Source: Hyphomicrobiales bacterium (GTDB taxonomy: Bacteria > Pseudomonadota > Alphaproteobacteria > Rhizobiales > Rhizobiaceae). Taken from it: 15,600 bases of DNA. The position numbers and the translations under genes are program-made. How positions within the stretch are numbered: position 1 is the first letter of the stretch; the number at the start of each line of letters is the position of its first letter. The stretch lies in assembly GCA_015654965.1 (NCBI GenBank), contig JAATGD010000104.1, forward strand, positions 1-15,600. Reading direction: 5' to 3'. This document shows, piece after piece, positions 13,794-15,600 of this stretch. Below the pieces are notes generated by a model. The model searched no databases. It was not told where the DNA came from and was given only the letters and a program-made list of their open reading frames with translations.

Positions 13794-14306
13794 TCAGAAC
13801 GGAATTTCATCGTCAAGGTCACGCGAGAAATTGCCGCCGCCTGAAGACGAGGACGGACCGGACGAGCCAAAATCATTGCCGCCGGAATAGTCCTGCATCT
13901 GGCCACGATTATTATTGCCGCCGCCGAACGAACGGCCCTGATCGCCACCTTCGCCACGGCTGTCGAGCATCTGCAACTCGCCACGGAATTTCTGCAACAC
14001 GATTTCCGTCGTGTAGCGGTCATTGCCGTTCTGGTCTTGCCATTTGCGGGTTTGAAGCGCGCCTTCGATATAAACCTTGGCACCCTTGTTCAGATATTGC
14101 TCGGCAACCTTGGCCAGATTTTCATTAAAAATGACCACACTGTGCCATTCCGTTCGTTCCTTGCGCTCACCGGACTGACGGTCGCGCCAGCTTTCCGAGG
14201 TCGCAATGCGCAGATTGGCAATCTGGTCGCCTGAATTGAGACGCCGAATTTCCGGATCGGCTCCGAGATTGCCGACCAGAATGACCTTGTTGACGCTACC
14301 AGCCAT
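13794..14306 (-). CDS. ssb: Single-stranded DNA-binding protein SSB
   Basis: SSB coats single-stranded DNA during replication, repair and recombination as a homotetramer. 170 residues: an OB-fold domain (about 1-112) with the DNA-stacking tryptophans Trp40, Trp54 and Trp89 close to E. coli Trp40, 54 and 88; a flexible Gly/Ser/Asn/Gln-rich linker (about 118-160); and the acidic tip DLDDEIPF that recruits partner proteins. The N-terminus MAGSVNKVILVGNLG is typical of Hyphomicrobiales. The ATG at 14306 has GGAG about ten bases upstream. A promoter with a LexA box lies about 200 bases upstream, giving a leader of roughly 190 bases. It is divergent from uvrA, a widespread arrangement. Very secure. 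Confidence 0.97.
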   Translation of the reverse strand: MAGSVNKVILVGNLGADPEIRRLNSGDQIANLRIATSESWRDRQSGERKERTEWHSVVIFNENLAKVAEQYLNKGAKVYIEGALQTRKWQDQNGNDRYTTEIVLQKFRGELQMLDSRGEGGDQGRSFGGGNNNRGQMQDYSGGNDFGSSGPSSSSGGGNFSRDLDDEIPF

Positions 14307-14499
14307 CGAAAACTTACTCCGGATTCATATAAGCCCTGCCTACATATCCATGCAGCTGACATGGTCTGGCACGGGCATCTTACAAAAGATGATCAGGCAC
14401 CCCCCTGGCACCGTCTCATGTTAATCTGAACATACCTTACAGGAATGAAGCGCTCGCGTACGCAATCCGGTAGGCGGAAATATGAATGTTCCACAGATG

Positions 14500-14528
14500 T
14501 TTATGTTCTTGTTTTGTTCAAATTGCAA
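14500..14528 (-). promoter_or_regulatory. ssb promoter with alphaproteobacterial LexA box
   Basis: The direct repeat GTTC-N7-GTTC at 14505-14519 is the SOS operator used by alphaproteobacterial LexA. On the minus strand TTGCAA (14528-14523) and CATAAA (14505-14500), each 4/6 to consensus, are 17 bases apart and bracket it, so LexA would block the polymerase. ssb is a known SOS gene in several bacteria. Confidence 0.68.
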
Positions 14529-14636
14529 GGGATGAATATAGAAAAGATCACGTTTTTTCATTCGCGATGAACAATTCTCAGGCAAATAACTGGATATCGG
14601 GGTAATTCCCTGAAGCCCGACACAGGAAGCACCACA

Positions 14637-14683
14637 CAAAAGCCCTGCCGCTCACTGTTTCTCTGGCGCGCAGGGCTCATTTT
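14637..14683. terminator. Terminator-like hairpin in the ssb-uvrA gap
   Basis: Arms AGCCCTGC (14641-14648) and GCAGGGCT (14670-14677), extended by CGC/GCG after a one-base bulge, with a 14-base loop. It is followed by CATTTT on the plus strand and by TTT on the minus strand, so it could end a transcript from either side. No gene is next to it, which hints at an unseen small RNA. Confidence 0.45.
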
Positions 14684-15074
14684 GGAGCAAAGCTCGTATG
14701 TTGGCAATCATTCGCCAACAAATTTCCCGGAATGCGCCAGCGCACGGCCAATTCATTCCGCGCATGAACAGGTTTTCTGCAATCGACACATCACTCAATG
14801 ATTGATCATTCCTGACGAAAACAGACGATCATTGATGAAATCGATTGTGCTTTCCGTTTCAGGAAAGCCGGACAGTATGGTCAGGTGGACTCATGCTCCT
14901 TTACCTCCGCACTGGATTTGATCGCTCTTCGTGAACCGCTTGGCGATATTGTCATCCCTCAACAATACCTCTTCACTAAGCGACAGATATAGTCTGCGCC
15001 TGTCAGGAGCCTCAGTCAATGCTCTGGCAATGCTCTTGCGTTCACATTTCGTATCGCCTATCAGAAGGCTGGTT

Positions 15075-15089
15075 GTTCGATCTTTGTTC
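15075..15089 (+). promoter_or_regulatory. LexA box upstream of uvrA
   Basis: GTTC-GATCTTT-GTTC is an exact alphaproteobacterial SOS direct repeat. The second half also forms TTGTTC-N8-GAACAA (15084-15103). TTGTTC (15084-15089) and TAAATC (15107-15112), 17 bases apart, could be a weak uvrA promoter covered by the operator. uvrA is an SOS gene in alphaproteobacteria. Confidence 0.75.
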
Positions 15090-15117
15090 CAATGCTAGAA
15101 CAACAATAAATCAGAGG

Positions 15118-15145
15118 GCAAAACCTTCTTTCCGGCGGGTTTTGC
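15118..15145 (+). repeat. Hairpin in the uvrA leader
   Basis: Perfect 8-bp inverted repeat GCAAAACC (15118-15125) / GGTTTTGC (15138-15145) with a 12-base loop, between the LexA box and the uvrA start. It would form in the uvrA leader RNA. No T-run follows on either strand, so it is not a terminator. Confidence 0.45.
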
Positions 15146-15191
15146 ACCATATGAGGAAGTGGCAGGGAGTTTTCCCGTGATACCATTTCCA

Positions 15192-15209
15192 ATGACATAA
15201 AGATGACAT
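15192..15209 (-). promoter_or_regulatory. Pho-box-like repeat just before uvrA
   Basis: On the minus strand ATGTCAT (15209-15203), CTTT, ATGTCAT (15198-15192): two repeats 11 bp apart, each 6/7 to CTGTCAT. TATCAC follows nine bases later (15182-15177). It points away from uvrA into the gap. Chance is possible, since no gene lies downstream on that strand until ssb. Confidence 0.4.
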
Positions 15210-15229
15210 CAAGGCAGGCAGGACGCGGA

Positions 15230-15600
15230 ATGAGCGATCAGAAATTCATTTCCATACGTGGCGCACGCGAACATAATCTCAAGAATGTCGATCTCGATTT
15301 GCCGCGTGACAAGCTTATCGTCATGACAGGGCTTTCCGGTTCGGGCAAATCCTCCCTTGCCTTTGACACGATCTATGCCGAAGGCCAGCGCCGCTATGTC
15401 GAAAGCCTTTCGGCCTATGCGCGCCAGTTTCTTGAAATGATGCAAAAACCGGATGTCGACCAGATTGACGGATTGTCTCCTGCCATTTCAATCGAGCAGA
15501 AAACCACAAGCCGCAATCCGCGCTCGACAGTCGGCACCGTCACCGAAATCTACGACTATATGCGCCTGCTTTTCGCGCGCGTCGGCATTCCCTATTCGCC
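15230..15600 (+). CDS. uvrA: Excinuclease ABC subunit A, partial (C-terminus off the right edge)
   Basis: UvrA is the damage-recognition ATPase of nucleotide excision repair; it loads UvrB on lesions. About 123 codons are present of a family length near 950-970. The N-terminus FISIRGAREHNLKNVDLDLP is the family pattern, followed by Walker A GLSGSGKSS (34-42) and FDTIYAEGQRRYVESLSAYA, then PAISIEQKTTSRNPRSTVGT at the start of the UvrB-binding and signature insertion. The ATG at 15230 has AGGA about six bases before it. An in-frame ATG at 15203 would add nine residues and would lie inside the Pho-box-like repeat; it lacks conserved character, so the 15230 start is preferred. The gene is divergent from ssb and preceded by a LexA box. 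Secure. Confidence 0.97.
   Translation, partial: MSDQKFISIRGAREHNLKNVDLDLPRDKLIVMTGLSGSGKSSLAFDTIYAEGQRRYVESLSAYARQFLEMMQKPDVDQIDGLSPAISIEQKTTSRNPRSTVGTVTEIYDYMRLLFARVGIPYS

Larger units (their letters stand above)
14307..15229. other. Long ssb-uvrA intergenic region
   Basis: About 920 bases without a convincing gene. It holds, from left to right: the ssb leader; the ssb promoter with LexA box (14500-14528); a terminator-like hairpin (14641-14677); smaller inverted repeats at 14699-14720 and 14849-14868; a 9-bp direct repeat with 11-bp period (15017-15036); the uvrA LexA box (15075-15089); a leader hairpin (15118-15145); and a Pho-box-like repeat (15192-15209). The short open frames inside it lack ribosome sites or protein-like composition. 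Confidence 0.7.

Noticed and set aside
14421..14639. A 72-codon frame upstream of ssb on the minus strand
   Set aside because: It crosses the ssb promoter and LexA box, has no good ribosome site, and its Cys-rich translation looks random.
1..15600. CRISPR array, insertion sequences, integrases, tRNA or rRNA genes
   Set aside because: No regularly spaced repeats, transposase or integrase motifs, or tRNA/rRNA patterns were seen on either strand.

Overview
The window looks like chromosomal DNA of an alphaproteobacterium of the order Hyphomicrobiales, most likely Brucella/Ochrobactrum or a close relative. This rests on recalled protein similarity (GyrA, a 170-residue SSB, a MarC/UPF0056 protein, UvrA), moderately GC-rich codon use, and SOS boxes of the alphaproteobacterial GTTC-N7-GTTC type. 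No database search was possible, so the genus is an inference.

Layout. 2-1792 (-): N-terminal two thirds of gyrA, running off the left edge. 2043-2672 (+): a MarC-family membrane protein. 2669-12797 (-): a complete carbon-phosphorus lyase cluster, read right to left as phnG-H-I-J-K-L-M-N-C-D-E-E. 12913-13659 (+): divergent regulator phnF. 13794-14306 (-): ssb, with an intrinsic terminator. 14307-15229: about 920 bases without a convincing gene but with regulatory signals. 15230-15600 (+): start of uvrA, cut by the right edge.

How the phn genes work together. PhnC (ATPase), PhnD (periplasmic binding protein) and two PhnE permeases import phosphonates. PhnG, H, I and J form the core complex: PhnI with G and H makes the ribose 5-triphosphate phosphonate, PhnM removes pyrophosphate, and the radical-SAM enzyme PhnJ cuts the C-P bond. 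PhnK and PhnL are the accessory ABC-type ATPases. PhnN converts ribose 1,5-bisphosphate to PRPP. No phnP (cyclic phosphate phosphodiesterase) or phnO is present in the window, so the step between PhnJ and PhnN must be encoded elsewhere or done by an unrelated enzyme.

Regulation visible in the sequence. There are two Pho-box arrays, one before phnG (overlapping the phnF start codon) and one before phnC. Each lies 10 bp upstream of a -10-like element on the strand that reads into the operon. A 7+7 bp palindrome in the phnF-phnG gap is a candidate PhnF operator. This suggests the lyase genes need both phosphate starvation and PhnF release, while the transporter genes answer to PhoB alone. ssb and uvrA each carry a GTTC-N7-GTTC LexA box. 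A further Pho-box-like repeat pointing left lies just before uvrA and is unexplained.

I see no novel defence or mobile system here. The most unusual material is regulatory: the interlocked phnF/phnG control region, the phnC promoter, the hairpin between phnD and phnE, and the long ssb-uvrA gap.
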